This document shows positions 16,172 through 23,293 of a stretch of 23,385 bases of DNA, in pieces; the stretch's first letter is position 1, and each line of letters opens with the position of its first letter. The stretch comes from Methanocorpusculum sp. MCE (GTDB lineage: Archaea > Halobacteriota > Methanomicrobia > Methanomicrobiales > Methanocorpusculaceae), in assembly GCA_003315675.1 (NCBI GenBank), contig NIZU01000006.1, positions 1-23,385 on the forward strand. Direction: 5' to 3'. A program made the position numbers and the translations under genes. Below the pieces are notes generated by a model that worked only from the letters and a program-made list of their open reading frames with translations, did no database searches and had not been told where the DNA came from.

Positions 16172-17491
16172 GTGAAATGGGCAATTTTAGGCGGAGGTCT
16201 GGCCGGGGTCACTCTCGCCCGTCTTCTCAAGGAAAAAGGACATGAAGTCACGGTCCTCGAAAAGGAACCGAAAATCGGCGGTCTCTGCAAATCGGAAGTG
16301 CGAAACGGATTTACCTTCGACTGCGGGGGGTCGCACATCATCTTCTCCCGGGACGCCGAAGTTCTTTCGTTCATGCAGAACGCTTTAGCCGACAACCGGG
16401 AATTTCGAAACAGAAACACCAAAATATTCTATAAAGGTCAGTATGTAAAATACCCGTTCGAAAACGGACTATCCGCTCTTCCAAAGGAAGACCTGTTCTT
16501 CTGCATCAACGAATACATCAAGAATCTGGTCGCGGTCGAAAAAGGCGAGGTCGCTGAGCCGACGAGCTTCAAGGACTGGATCTACTACACCTTCGGCAAA
16601 GGGATCGCCGAGTGCTATCTCGTTCCCTACAACGAGAAGATCTGGAACTATCCGACCGACAAAATGTCGAAACACTGGATGGACGGACGCGTTCCCCGCC
16701 CGCCTGTCGAAGAAATCATCAAATCGGCGATCGGCATCGAAACCGAAGGATACACCCATCAGGCGGTCTTTTCCTATCCGATTCATGGCGGTATCGAAGC
16801 CCTGATCCACGCCATCGCAAAGCCAATCGAGAGTTCGATCAAGACGAACAACACCGTCACCTCAGTCGTGAATACCGGCGACGGATGGGCGGTCTCCAAC
16901 GGAAAAGAAACGATAACGGCCGACCGGATCATCTCGACCCTGCCGCTCCAGACCCTTCTTCCGATGCTGGACGTTCCGTCCCCAATCAAAGAGGCATGCG
17001 ATGCCCTTCGATACAACTCGATTGCCTGCATCTCCGTCGGGTTCAAAGGAACCCTTCCGGATATCTCCTGGATGTACGTACCGGAAGAAAAATGTGGCCC
17101 CTTCAACCGTCTCTCCTTCCCGTCCAACTTCTCGAGCAAAGTTGCCCCGGCAGGCTGCTCGGCGGTCCTCGCCGAGATCACCTACAACGAAGGCGACGAC
17201 GTTTCGAAGATGAGCGATGAGGAGATCATCGCCCACACCGTCGACGGCCTCGTCAGAATGGGAATCATCCCGTCAGGGGCCGACGTCGTCCATACCGCGG
17301 TCGACCACTTCAAATTCGCCTATGTGGTTTACGATCTCGATTACCAGAAAAATATTAAAATCGTCAGAGAATATCTTGAAGGAATCCTCGGCATCGATCT
17401 CGTCGGCAGATTCTCCGAGTTCGAATACATCAATATGGACGGCTGCATTAGAAGCGCAATGAATTTCGTGGAGATAAATACATGCGAGTAA
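16172..17491 (+). CDS. UDP-galactopyranose-mutase-like / amine-oxidase-type FAD protein
   Basis: A 439-residue flavoprotein. The N-terminal Rossmann motif is GGGLAG within MKWAILGGGLAGVTLARLL, followed by EKEPKIGGLCKSE and the FAD-contacting DCGGSHIIF. The middle (NEKIWNYPTDKMSKHWMDGRVPRPP and SYPIHGGIEALIHAI) resembles UDP-galactopyranose mutases and related protoporphyrinogen-oxidase-like enzymes. With two glycosyltransferases directly downstream, a sugar-nucleotide or lipid-linked-sugar role is likely, but the substrate is not established. GTG 16172 is preferred to TTG 16148 because it directly starts the Rossmann strand. Its last 10 nt overlap the next gene, indicating coupling. It appears intact. 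Confidence 0.8.
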   Translation: MKWAILGGGLAGVTLARLLKEKGHEVTVLEKEPKIGGLCKSEVRNGFTFDCGGSHIIFSRDAEVLSFMQNALADNREFRNRNTKIFYKGQYVKYPFENGLSALPKEDLFFCINEYIKNLVAVEKGEVAEPTSFKDWIYYTFGKGIAECYLVPYNEKIWNYPTDKMSKHWMDGRVPRPPVEEIIKSAIGIETEGYTHQAVFSYPIHGGIEALIHAIAKPIESSIKTNNTVTSVVNTGDGWAVSNGKETITADRIISTLPLQTLLPMLDVPSPIKEACDALRYNSIACISVGFKGTLPDISWMYVPEEKCGPFNRLSFPSNFSSKVAPAGCSAVLAEITYNEGDDVSKMSDEEIIAHTVDGLVRMGIIPSGADVVHTAVDHFKFAYVVYDLDYQKNIKIVREYLEGILGIDLVGRFSEFEYINMDGCIRSAMNFVEINTCE

Positions 17492-18456
17492 ACATCCTGG
17501 TGGAAAATTTTACGGTATTCAAATACGTAGGCTGTGCGACGGTCGCAATGATGCTGTACGAAGGTCTGCAGAAGACGCCGGGCGTCGAGGTCGAGCTGAA
17601 CAGCAAACAACATGACCACGACATAACCCACTGTCATACCCTTGGACCCGGAGCCGTTTACTCGCGAATGCGGGCAAAACATGTCAAAGTGCTGACCGCC
17701 CACTCGACCCCGAGCCTGAACGTCAACAACCTCGCCGGCGCTTCGCTCATTAATAAGATCTACAAGCCGATGTACGGCAAATACGATCACATCATCACCA
17801 TCACGAAAGACAATGAACGGGAGATCAAAGAGATGCTCCCGGACATGCCGACGACGAGGATCCCAAGCTGCGTAAGTATGGAGAAGTTCAAGCCCGATTC
17901 GGAAAAACGCCGGATCGTCCGTGAAACATACGGTTTTTCGGATGACGACAAAGTGATCCTGCAGGTCGCCCAGCAGACCCCGAGAAAAGGCATCTATGAT
18001 TTCCTGGATCTCGCGGACGAACATCCGGAATACAAGTTCATGTGGGTCGGCGGATTTCCCTACGGGCCGATCTCGGACAACAGGAAAAAGGTCGAGGCCA
18101 GGAAAGCCAAAGCCGGCGACAACGTGATCTTCCCGGGATTCGTCCCGGACATCACCGGCGTATATGCCGGAGCCGACATCTTTTTGTTCCCGTCCTACGG
18201 GGATCTGATGTCGATCTCGATCATGGAGGCACTCTCGAGCGGCCTTCCGGTCATCTCCCGCGACCTGCCGGAGTACCGGGAACTTTTCACCGGAATCGCC
18301 GGATTCTTTACCAAAAACGAAGAGATCGCACCCCTGCTCGCGGACGATGCTCTTCTCAGACACGCCGCGTCCCATGCCCGGGCATCGGTCGAGCAGTATG
18401 ATATTTATAAAGTAGCACAGATGCATGCCGATCTGTATGCGGAGTTATTAGCATGA
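17482..18456 (+). CDS. GT4-family (GT-B fold) glycosyltransferase
   Basis: A 324-residue retaining-type glycosyltransferase. The N-terminal domain begins MRVNILVENF, contains ITHCHTLGPG and a GT-B acceptor-domain pattern (LTAHSTPSLN, YDHIITITKDNEREI). The C-terminal donor-binding domain has ILQVAQQTPRKGIYDFL, FPGFVPDITGVYAGADIFLFPS and IMEALSSGLPVISRD, the family's nucleotide-sugar-binding loop with the conserved Glu. It probably acts at the membrane surface on a glycolipid or glycan precursor. ATG 17482 overlaps the upstream stop by 10 nt, and its own stop overlaps the next start as ATGA, so the three genes are almost certainly cotranscribed. Confidence 0.88.
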   Translation: MRVNILVENFTVFKYVGCATVAMMLYEGLQKTPGVEVELNSKQHDHDITHCHTLGPGAVYSRMRAKHVKVLTAHSTPSLNVNNLAGASLINKIYKPMYGKYDHIITITKDNEREIKEMLPDMPTTRIPSCVSMEKFKPDSEKRRIVRETYGFSDDDKVILQVAQQTPRKGIYDFLDLADEHPEYKFMWVGGFPYGPISDNRKKVEARKAKAGDNVIFPGFVPDITGVYAGADIFLFPSYGDLMSISIMEALSSGLPVISRDLPEYRELFTGIAGFFTKNEEIAPLLADDALLRHAASHARASVEQYDIYKVAQMHADLYAELLA

Positions 18457-19160
18457 TTTCAGTCGTAGTTCCGTCATTCAATGAAGAGGCAGGCATCGCA
18501 GCCTTCCTGAAAAGTCTCTGTGACCAGACGCTTCCCAGAGATCAGTACGAGATCATCGTGGTCGACGGAAATTCCAAGGACAAGACCCGGGAGATCGCCG
18601 AAAAATACGCGGACAAGGTCTTCATCCAGACGAGCAAAAAGGTCGGGGGAGCCAGAAACGACGGCGTTCTTGCAAGCAAATACGACCTGATCGTCACCAC
18701 GGATGCAGACTGTTTTCTGCCGAGGCCCTGGCTTGAGACGATCGTAAAAGACTTCGAGAAGTACCCAGATGCATCTACGATCTACGGTCCGATCTATCCG
18801 CTGGAACCCGGATTCAAGCACACGTTCGAGGTTTTCCTCTATAATCTCGTGGTCAGGATCGGCGGGAGATCAGGAATCTTCTACGCGACGCTTGGCGCGA
18901 ACACGGCATTTCGGAAAAATCTCTTCATCGAGGCCGGAATGTACAAGGTCTGCGATGCCGGAGACGACTGGGAACTCCCTAAACGCATGAAAAACTATGG
19001 ACGCGTCGTCCTCGATATGAAGATGATCATCGGCTTTTCGATGCGGCGCTACATCAACTTCGGTCTGTTCAGCTCGGCGTTCCAGTGGTTCTACGTGGTC
19101 GCGAAAGGCGGGTTCTCGGACAAACACCAGTATATGGGCAAGGAATATACGAAAAAATAA
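18453..19160 (+). CDS. GT2-family glycosyltransferase
   Basis: A 235-residue inverting GT-A glycosyltransferase. Signature elements are MISVVVPSFNEEAGI, EIIVVDGNSKDKT, the metal/nucleotide DxD-type motif TTDADCF at about residue 75, and GDDWELPKRM near residue 170, taking the place of the ED motif with its catalytic base. A hydrophobic/aromatic C-terminal segment (YINFGLFSSAFQWFYVV) may associate with membrane. ATG 18453 overlaps the GT4 stop as ATGA, and its TAA overlaps the next ATG as TAATG. Acceptor and donor cannot be read from the sequence; context suggests polyprenyl- or lipid-linked glycan assembly. Confidence 0.88.
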   Translation: MISVVVPSFNEEAGIAAFLKSLCDQTLPRDQYEIIVVDGNSKDKTREIAEKYADKVFIQTSKKVGGARNDGVLASKYDLIVTTDADCFLPRPWLETIVKDFEKYPDASTIYGPIYPLEPGFKHTFEVFLYNLVVRIGGRSGIFYATLGANTAFRKNLFIEAGMYKVCDAGDDWELPKRMKNYGRVVLDMKMIIGFSMRRYINFGLFSSAFQWFYVVAKGGFSDKHQYMGKEYTKK

Positions 19161-19351
19161 TGGTCACGCTGTATCTCCCCGACGGTCAAATCCTGACGAC
19201 CCGTGCCGGAACGCTTGAGGAGATCCTTCTCCGTCTGGATATGAATCCATACGAGATTCTCGTCACAAGGGACGGCGAACTTTTGCTTGCGGACGATCCC
19301 GTGGATGAGGACGATGTCCTGCGGGCGACCTCGATCGTGCACGGGGGATAA
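19160..19351 (+). CDS. ThiS/MoaD/Urm1-like sulfur-carrier protein
   Basis: A 63-residue beta-grasp protein (MVTLYLPDGQILTT ... TLEEILLRLDMNPYEILVTRDGELL ... VHGG) ending in the Gly-Gly that is adenylated and thiocarboxylated in ThiS, MoaD, TtuB and Urm1-type carriers. ATG 19160 is the true start: it overlaps the GT2 stop (TAATG); a longer open frame upstream lies within the GT2 gene and lacks similarity. The next gene, a TtuA/NcsA-type thiolase, follows with zero spacing, so this carrier most likely supplies sulfur for tRNA thiolation rather than thiamine or molybdopterin synthesis; that function is inferred from adjacency. Confidence 0.85.
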   Translation: MVTLYLPDGQILTTRAGTLEEILLRLDMNPYEILVTRDGELLLADDPVDEDDVLRATSIVHGG

Positions 19352-20254
19352 ATGACGATCATGTGTGGCCGCTGCGGAAAAAAGGCAGTCTACGTCGATC
19401 CGGTCACGAAGCAGCGGTTCTGCGGAGAGCATTTTTCCGCATGGTTCGAGGCGGGCGTCGCGTCCGCGATCGAAAAATACCGGATGATCGAACCCGGAGA
19501 CCGGATCGCGGTCGGCCTTTCGGGCGGGAAGGACTCGACGGTCCTTCTGACGGTTCTTGCAAAGCTGGATCTTGACGCCGAATTTATCCCGATCACGGTG
19601 GACGAGGGGATCGGCGGCTACCGGGACGATACGATCCTTGCGGCGACCCGGCTCTGCGATACACTCGGCCTCGCCGACAAACTGATCTCTTTTACGGACA
19701 TCTGCGGGAAGACGCTGGACGAACTGCTGGCAAACGATCCCCGGCAGGCGTGCTCGGTCTGCGGGACGTTGCGGCGGCGTGCCCTGAATCAGGCGGCCCG
19801 CGAGGTCGGGGCAACCAAGATCGCGACGGGTCACTGTCTGGACGATGAGGCTCAGTCGATTCTGATGAATTATCTGCGGGGCGATGTGACCCGGGTGACG
19901 GGGTCATTTCAGACGAACGCGGATACGCTGTTTCTCCCGAGGATCAAACCGCTCTGCCGGGCGACGGAACGGGAGACGGTCGCCTACGGGCTCGTGAACC
20001 ATCTGCTTACCGATCTGCCGGAGTGCCCGTACACGAAGTATGCTCTGCGTGCCGGGGTTCGGACGGGGCTTGGGAAGCTCGAGTACAAAACGCCCTGGAC
20101 GATGATGAACATCGTGACAGGCCAGGAGAAACTTCTCGCAAAGCTCGGACCGCGGGAAGGCGAGATCACGATGATGGGACGCTGCGAACTCTGCGGGGAG
20201 CCGACGAGTCACCGGCTGTGTGCGGCGTGTGCTCTGCTCGAAAAACTGGAGTAA
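19352..20254 (+). CDS. TtuA/NcsA/Ctu1-family tRNA 2-thiolation enzyme
   Basis: A 300-residue PP-loop ATP pyrophosphatase that adenylates a tRNA uridine and replaces its oxygen with sulfur. Features in order: N-terminal zinc ribbon (Cys5, Cys8, Cys24, His27), PP-loop GLSGGKDST at 55-63, a CxxC pair Cys134/Cys137 (CSVCG), HCLDDE with Cys162, Cys225 in LPECPYTK, and a C-terminal zinc finger (Cys278, Cys281, Cys290, Cys293). Cys134, Cys137 and Cys225 match the three-cysteine [4Fe-4S] site known in TtuA. It immediately follows the sulfur-carrier gene, reproducing a TtuB-TtuA type pair. Whether the target is U34 (NcsA/Ctu1) or U54 (TtuA) cannot be decided here, so no symbol is given. A second ATG at 19361 could be the real start. 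Confidence 0.88.
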   Translation: MTIMCGRCGKKAVYVDPVTKQRFCGEHFSAWFEAGVASAIEKYRMIEPGDRIAVGLSGGKDSTVLLTVLAKLDLDAEFIPITVDEGIGGYRDDTILAATRLCDTLGLADKLISFTDICGKTLDELLANDPRQACSVCGTLRRRALNQAAREVGATKIATGHCLDDEAQSILMNYLRGDVTRVTGSFQTNADTLFLPRIKPLCRATERETVAYGLVNHLLTDLPECPYTKYALRAGVRTGLGKLEYKTPWTMMNIVTGQEKLLAKLGPREGEITMMGRCELCGEPTSHRLCAACALLEKLE

Positions 20255-20275
20255 CGTTTTTTCGCTGAATTTTCC

Positions 20276-20280
20276 AGGAG
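20276..20280 (+). promoter_or_regulatory. Shine-Dalgarno site for the EamA gene
   Basis: AGGAG lies 6 nt before ATG 20287 and fixes the original start of the EamA frame upstream of its amber codon. A short T6 run at 20257-20262 just after the TtuA-like stop may end the preceding transcript. Confidence 0.55.
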
Positions 20281-20286
20281 CGGCAC

Positions 20287-21162
20287 ATGAATCTCGATTT
20301 CTTCAAATATATACTCGCCTTGCTGATTTTTGGTTCGAACGGCATCGTGGCGAGCTTTATCGCGTTGACCAGCTACGAGATCGTGTTTTTCCGAACAATG
20401 ACCAGCGCTCTGTTTCTCATTCTGCTGTTTATTGGAATCCGGAAAAAACCGCAGTTCCCGGCTTAGCGAAAAGAAGCCCTGTATGTGGTGATCTCCGGAG
20501 TCGCGATGGGGATCTGCTGGATGTTTCTGTACGAGGCGTATGCGCAGGTAGGAGTGAGCATCGCTTCGCTTGCGTATTACTGCGGTCCGGTCCTCGTCAT
20601 GATCGCAGCACCGATCATTTTCCGGGAAAAACTCCATCTCTCGATTCTGGCGGGATTTGCCGCCGTACTTCTTGGGATGCTCTGCGTGAACGGCGGGTCG
20701 CTTCTTACGGGCGGCATGTCGTTTGGGCTGTTCTGCGGGATCATGTCGGCCGTGATGTATGCCGTGATGCTGATCTTCAATAAAAAAGCGGTCCATATCA
20801 CCGGCCTCGAAAACCCGATGATCCAGCTGACGAGCAGTTTCGTTACCGTCGCGATTTTCACGCTTGCCTATCAGGGACTCTCTTTTCAGATTCCCGCCGG
20901 AAGTATTCTGCCGCTCCTTTTCCTCGGCGTCGTGAATACCGGATTCGGGTGTTATCTCTACTTCTCGGCGATCGGGAACCTTTCCGTGCAGACGGTGGCG
21001 ATCGTCGGGTATCTGGAACCCCTCTCGGTTCTGGTGTTTTCCGCGGTGATCCTGTCAGAACATCTGGGTTTTATCCAGGTGATCGGGGCGATCCTGATTC
21101 TCGGCGGAGCAATGTTCGGCGAGCTGTTCAGCCATAAGAAGCTGCCGTGGAAAAAGGAGTAG
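20287..21162 (+). pseudogene. EamA/DMT-family transporter with in-frame amber codon
   Basis: A ten-helix drug/metabolite transporter of the EamA type. From ATG 20287 (AGGAG 6 nt upstream) 59 residues encode the first two helices (LALLIFGSNGIVASFIA, then YEIVFFRTMTSALFLILLFIG), ending at TAG 20464-20466. The same frame goes straight on (RKEALYVVISGVAMGICWMFLYEAYAQVGVSIASLAYYCGP ...) to TAG 21160-21162 and gives the other eight helices, including the C-terminal repeat with NTGFGCYLYFSAIGNL and LEPLSVLVFS. Without the first TAG the protein would be about 291 residues, the normal size. The break lies in the cytoplasmic loop after helix 2. A GTG/ATG restart downstream could make a partial protein, unlikely to be functional. 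Confidence 0.85.
20464..20466 (+). other. In-frame amber codon in the EamA gene
   Basis: TAG lies between PQFPA and RKEALYVV in one continuous frame. It is the second such TAG in the window; the normal residue at this loop position is not strongly conserved, so the ancestral codon is uncertain (TGG, CAG or AAG by one change). Confidence 0.85.
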
Positions 21163-21315
21163 GACGGGAATGCTCTCCGGATATTGGATGTTCGTATGAT
21201 ATTCACAGCACGGAATGACCCCACGCCTTTTTTTCAAACGGATGGTTCCGGCAGTTTTCTGACTTTTTGAAAAAAAGCAAAATAATCCATAAAATGAGAG
21301 CCAAATATGATGTCA

Positions 21316-21327
21316 TTATATATAATT
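21316..21327 (+). promoter_or_regulatory. TATA box for the surface-protein gene
   Basis: ATTATATATAAT lies about 95 bp upstream of ATG 21416, predicting a leader of about 70 nt. The 21163-21415 gap otherwise holds only T/A-rich sequence (a T/A-run near 21235-21280) and no gene that I can support. Confidence 0.5.
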
Positions 21328-21415
21328 GATATTGATGTATTAGTTAGTGTCTTTGGTGGTAAAATAATGAGGTGAAAAAAAATCATTACAAAACAGCAGG
21401 CAGACAGATAGATGC

Positions 21416-22144
21416 ATGCCCGCTGTATTCAGGTACCGAATGTTGATCATAGCTATTTTTCTGGTTGCACTGGTATTTGTCGGCGGAGTATCGGCTGGCG
21501 TATCGACGCCGACGCCAACACCAACGCCGGTGCCGACAAGCGGCGGCGGAAACGGAGGTAACACCGATAATAACACCGATGCCGGGTCAGTTTCATCTGA
21601 CGGCACATTCACCACGAACGACGGCGTTCTTACTCTCATCTATCCCGATGGATCATCCATTGTTGTAACGGTGTTCCCGGATTATTTTGGGCAGGCACCT
21701 GCTCCCTCGGGCGTTTCCTACCTCTACGAATATGATGTTTACAGCACGGCAGGCTCAGGAACGCCGGTCACACTCGTGTTCAGGGTAAAGGAATCAGTAC
21801 TCAAAGAAAAGGGAGTGACCCCAGAGGATGTTTCCATCCTACACTACTTTGACGGAGTGTGGCACGAAATGACGATCGAGTTGATCGGATATGTCGATGG
21901 AGAATATCTGTACACCGTCACGTCGACTCATACATCTCCATTCATGGTAGCCTACAACATCAATGCATCACTGTTCCCGGTAGAGGGAGTAGGCACCCCT
22001 ACGTCGACGCCGACGACCGGTCCAACCATTGAACCGATATCGACTACGACGCCAACAACGACACAAACACCGTCTTCACCCGTGCCGATCATCGGTATTA
22101 TTGCAGGACTGGGAGCTGTCGCTCTTCTCCTGAGAAGAGAATAA
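21416..22144 (+). CDS. Secreted surface protein with PGF-pre-PGF-like domain and C-terminal sorting tail
   Basis: A 242-residue exported protein. Residues 1-27 are a signal peptide (MLIIAIFLVALVFVGGVSAG), followed by a Thr-Pro-repeat linker and a Gly/Asn-rich stretch. Residues about 115-182 (TLVFRVKESVLKEKGVTPED, then HYFDGVWHEMTIE and TSPFMVAYN) match my memory of the PGF-pre-PGF domain found next to archaeosortase-sorted tails. A second Thr/Pro-rich linker, probably O-glycosylated, leads to SPVPIIGIIAGLGAVALLLRRE: a short motif, a transmembrane helix and terminal Arg-Arg, the arrangement of CTERM sorting signals although the PGF triplet itself is absent. It is probably cleaved and anchored at the cell surface. 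The gene is intact. Confidence 0.75.
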   Translation: MPAVFRYRMLIIAIFLVALVFVGGVSAGVSTPTPTPTPVPTSGGGNGGNTDNNTDAGSVSSDGTFTTNDGVLTLIYPDGSSIVVTVFPDYFGQAPAPSGVSYLYEYDVYSTAGSGTPVTLVFRVKESVLKEKGVTPEDVSILHYFDGVWHEMTIELIGYVDGEYLYTVTSTHTSPFMVAYNINASLFPVEGVGTPTSTPTTGPTIEPISTTTPTTTQTPSSPVPIIGIIAGLGAVALLLRRE

Positions 22145-22167
22145 AAACTCGAGAATTTCTAACAACC

Positions 22168-22175
22168 TTTTTTTT
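22168..22175 (+). terminator. Oligo-T terminator after the surface-protein gene
   Basis: Eight T residues 24 nt after the stop, as used by archaeal RNA polymerase. The IS5 copy begins at about this point, so the T-run may belong to the element's left end. Confidence 0.4.
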
Positions 22176-22214
22176 GACAGAAAGTACTTTCTTTTCGTAC
22201 GTTGAGTAGTATGT

Positions 22215-22493
22215 ATGGGGACTTTCAGCAGCTTTGGTCTCAACCAGGCATATCACGAACGTTATGAAAAACTTGGCGACCGTCTCTCCGACGTTGGTAA
22301 AACACTTGATTGGGATGTGTTTCGCCCTCTTCTTGAATCCATGTATGCAAATAAATCCGGCAAGGGCGGTCATCCCAATGTCGATGTCATACTTATGTTC
22401 AAGATTCAGCTTCTGGAAGTCTGGTATAATCTGTCTGATCTCGCCGTTGAACGTGAAATTTATGATCGTCTTTCTTTTTGGCATGGTAAGTGA
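22215..22493 (+). CDS. IS5-family transposase, N-terminal fragment
   Basis: 92 residues comprising the DUF772-type N-terminal domain: NQAYHERYEKLGDRLSD, then GKGGHPNVDVILMFKIQLLEVWYNLSD and YDRLSF. The family continues after RLSF with about three residues and LG; here the frame instead reads WHGK and stops at TGA 22491. The stop overlaps GTG 22490, which begins the C-terminal frame (GTGA overlap), so coupled translation of two pieces is formally possible, but the break coincides with about 50 nt of hairpin sequence and looks like an insertion. Confidence 0.75.
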   Translation: MGTFSSFGLNQAYHERYEKLGDRLSDVGKTLDWDVFRPLLESMYANKSGKGGHPNVDVILMFKIQLLEVWYNLSDLAVEREIYDRLSFWHGK

Positions 22494-22537
22494 GGGCGTT
22501 AGCCCGAAACGGTGAGCAAGATTCGATCTTGCGAACT
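22486..22537. repeat. About 50-nt palindromic insertion inside the IS5 transposase
   Basis: Between the codons for RLSFWH (ending 22484) and those for LGCPDKIPD (starting 22538) lie 53 nt, where the family would have about 3. The segment contains two perfect stems, GGGC-GTTA-GCCC and GCAAGAT-TCG-ATCTTGC. An insertion of about 50 nt explains both the premature TGA and the frame change. The second stem has the form GAGCAAG-N7-CTTGCGA, also present in the hairpin-rich element at 5414-5712. Confidence 0.6.
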
Positions 22538-23206
22538 CTTGGGTGTCCTGACAAAATACCCGACAATTCAACGATCTGGTTATTTCGGGAGCGCATGTCC
22601 GAATCAGGCGTTGATACATTGGTCTGGCAGGAGTTTCAGAGACAACTTGACCTGAAAGGTCTGAAAATTGAACAAGGTATGATTCAGGATGCAACGTTTG
22701 TGTATGCTGAACCCGGTCATTGTAAGAAAGACACGCCGCGAGGAGATCAGGCAAAAACACGACGGGATAAAGATGGAAAAATCATGTCCAAGAACGGCAA
22801 AATGCACTATGGCTATAAACTTCATACCATCATGGATACGACGCACGATCTTATTCGACGCATTGAAACCACCACGGCAAATGTTCATGATAGTCAGGTG
22901 GACCTCTCAGAAAAAGGAGAAGTGGTCTATCGGGATCGGGGATATCAGGGAGCAAAATGCAAGGGATATAGTGCCACAATGAAAAGGGGAGCGAGAGGGC
23001 ATCCCATTGGCATACGAGATAAACTGAGAACTCTGCGATTAAGTCTGAAGAGATCAAAGGGCGAGAGACCCTATGTAGTGATCAAAAATATCTTTCATGC
23101 AGGGTTGGTAAAGGTAACAACGCTGCAAAGAGTACGAGTGAAAAATATGCTGGCTGCATTTTGTTATAATATCTATCAGGTGAAAACGATTCAAAACAGA
23201 GTGTAA
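22490..23206 (+). CDS. IS5-family transposase, C-terminal catalytic fragment
   Basis: The frame opens at GTG 22490, but the first 16 residues (to about ILRT) are encoded by the hairpin insertion and are not transposase. True homology begins at LGCPDKIPDNSTIWLFRERM and continues with QDATFV, VVYRDRGYQG and KRSKGERPY, giving the three acidic catalytic positions. From QEFQRQLDLKG onward it is nearly identical to copy 1. Removing about 50 nt would join it in frame to the N-terminal fragment as a transposase of about 315 residues. Confidence 0.8.
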   Translation: MRALARNGEQDSILRTLGCPDKIPDNSTIWLFRERMSESGVDTLVWQEFQRQLDLKGLKIEQGMIQDATFVYAEPGHCKKDTPRGDQAKTRRDKDGKIMSKNGKMHYGYKLHTIMDTTHDLIRRIETTTANVHDSQVDLSEKGEVVYRDRGYQGAKCKGYSATMKRGARGHPIGIRDKLRTLRLSLKRSKGERPYVVIKNIFHAGLVKVTTLQRVRVKNMLAAFCYNIYQVKTIQNRV

Positions 23207-23293
23207 ATTTAAAAAAAAAACGTCAAGGAATAATGGGTATTCTTCTTTTTTTGGGGGGGGTGAGGGGGTATGGATGTAGCCAATCTCCTATAC

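Larger units (their letters stand above)
22180..23286 (+). mobile_element. IS5-family insertion sequence, copy 2
   Basis: It carries both halves of the transposase. The right end at about 23286 is defined by loss of similarity to copy 1; the left end is not resolved and is placed just upstream of the first ORF. No convincing terminal inverted repeats were found. Copy 1 at 1-683 has the same orientation, so the 22-kb between is flanked by direct repeats. Confidence 0.7.

Noticed and set aside
21500..21545. Short repeat array in the surface-protein gene
   Set aside because: The CCGACGCCAACACCAACG pattern is codon repetition for a Thr-Pro linker, not a separate repeat element.
22480..22500. Programmed frameshift joining the two IS5 ORFs
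   Set aside because: No slippery heptamer is visible at the overlap, and a simple frameshift would leave about 17 extra residues encoded by hairpin DNA in a conserved region. Insertion fits better.
1..23286. Composite transposon bounded by the two IS5 copies
   Set aside because: The segment holds ordinary chromosomal genes and another unrelated IS, with no sign of joint mobility; direct repeats alone do not show it.
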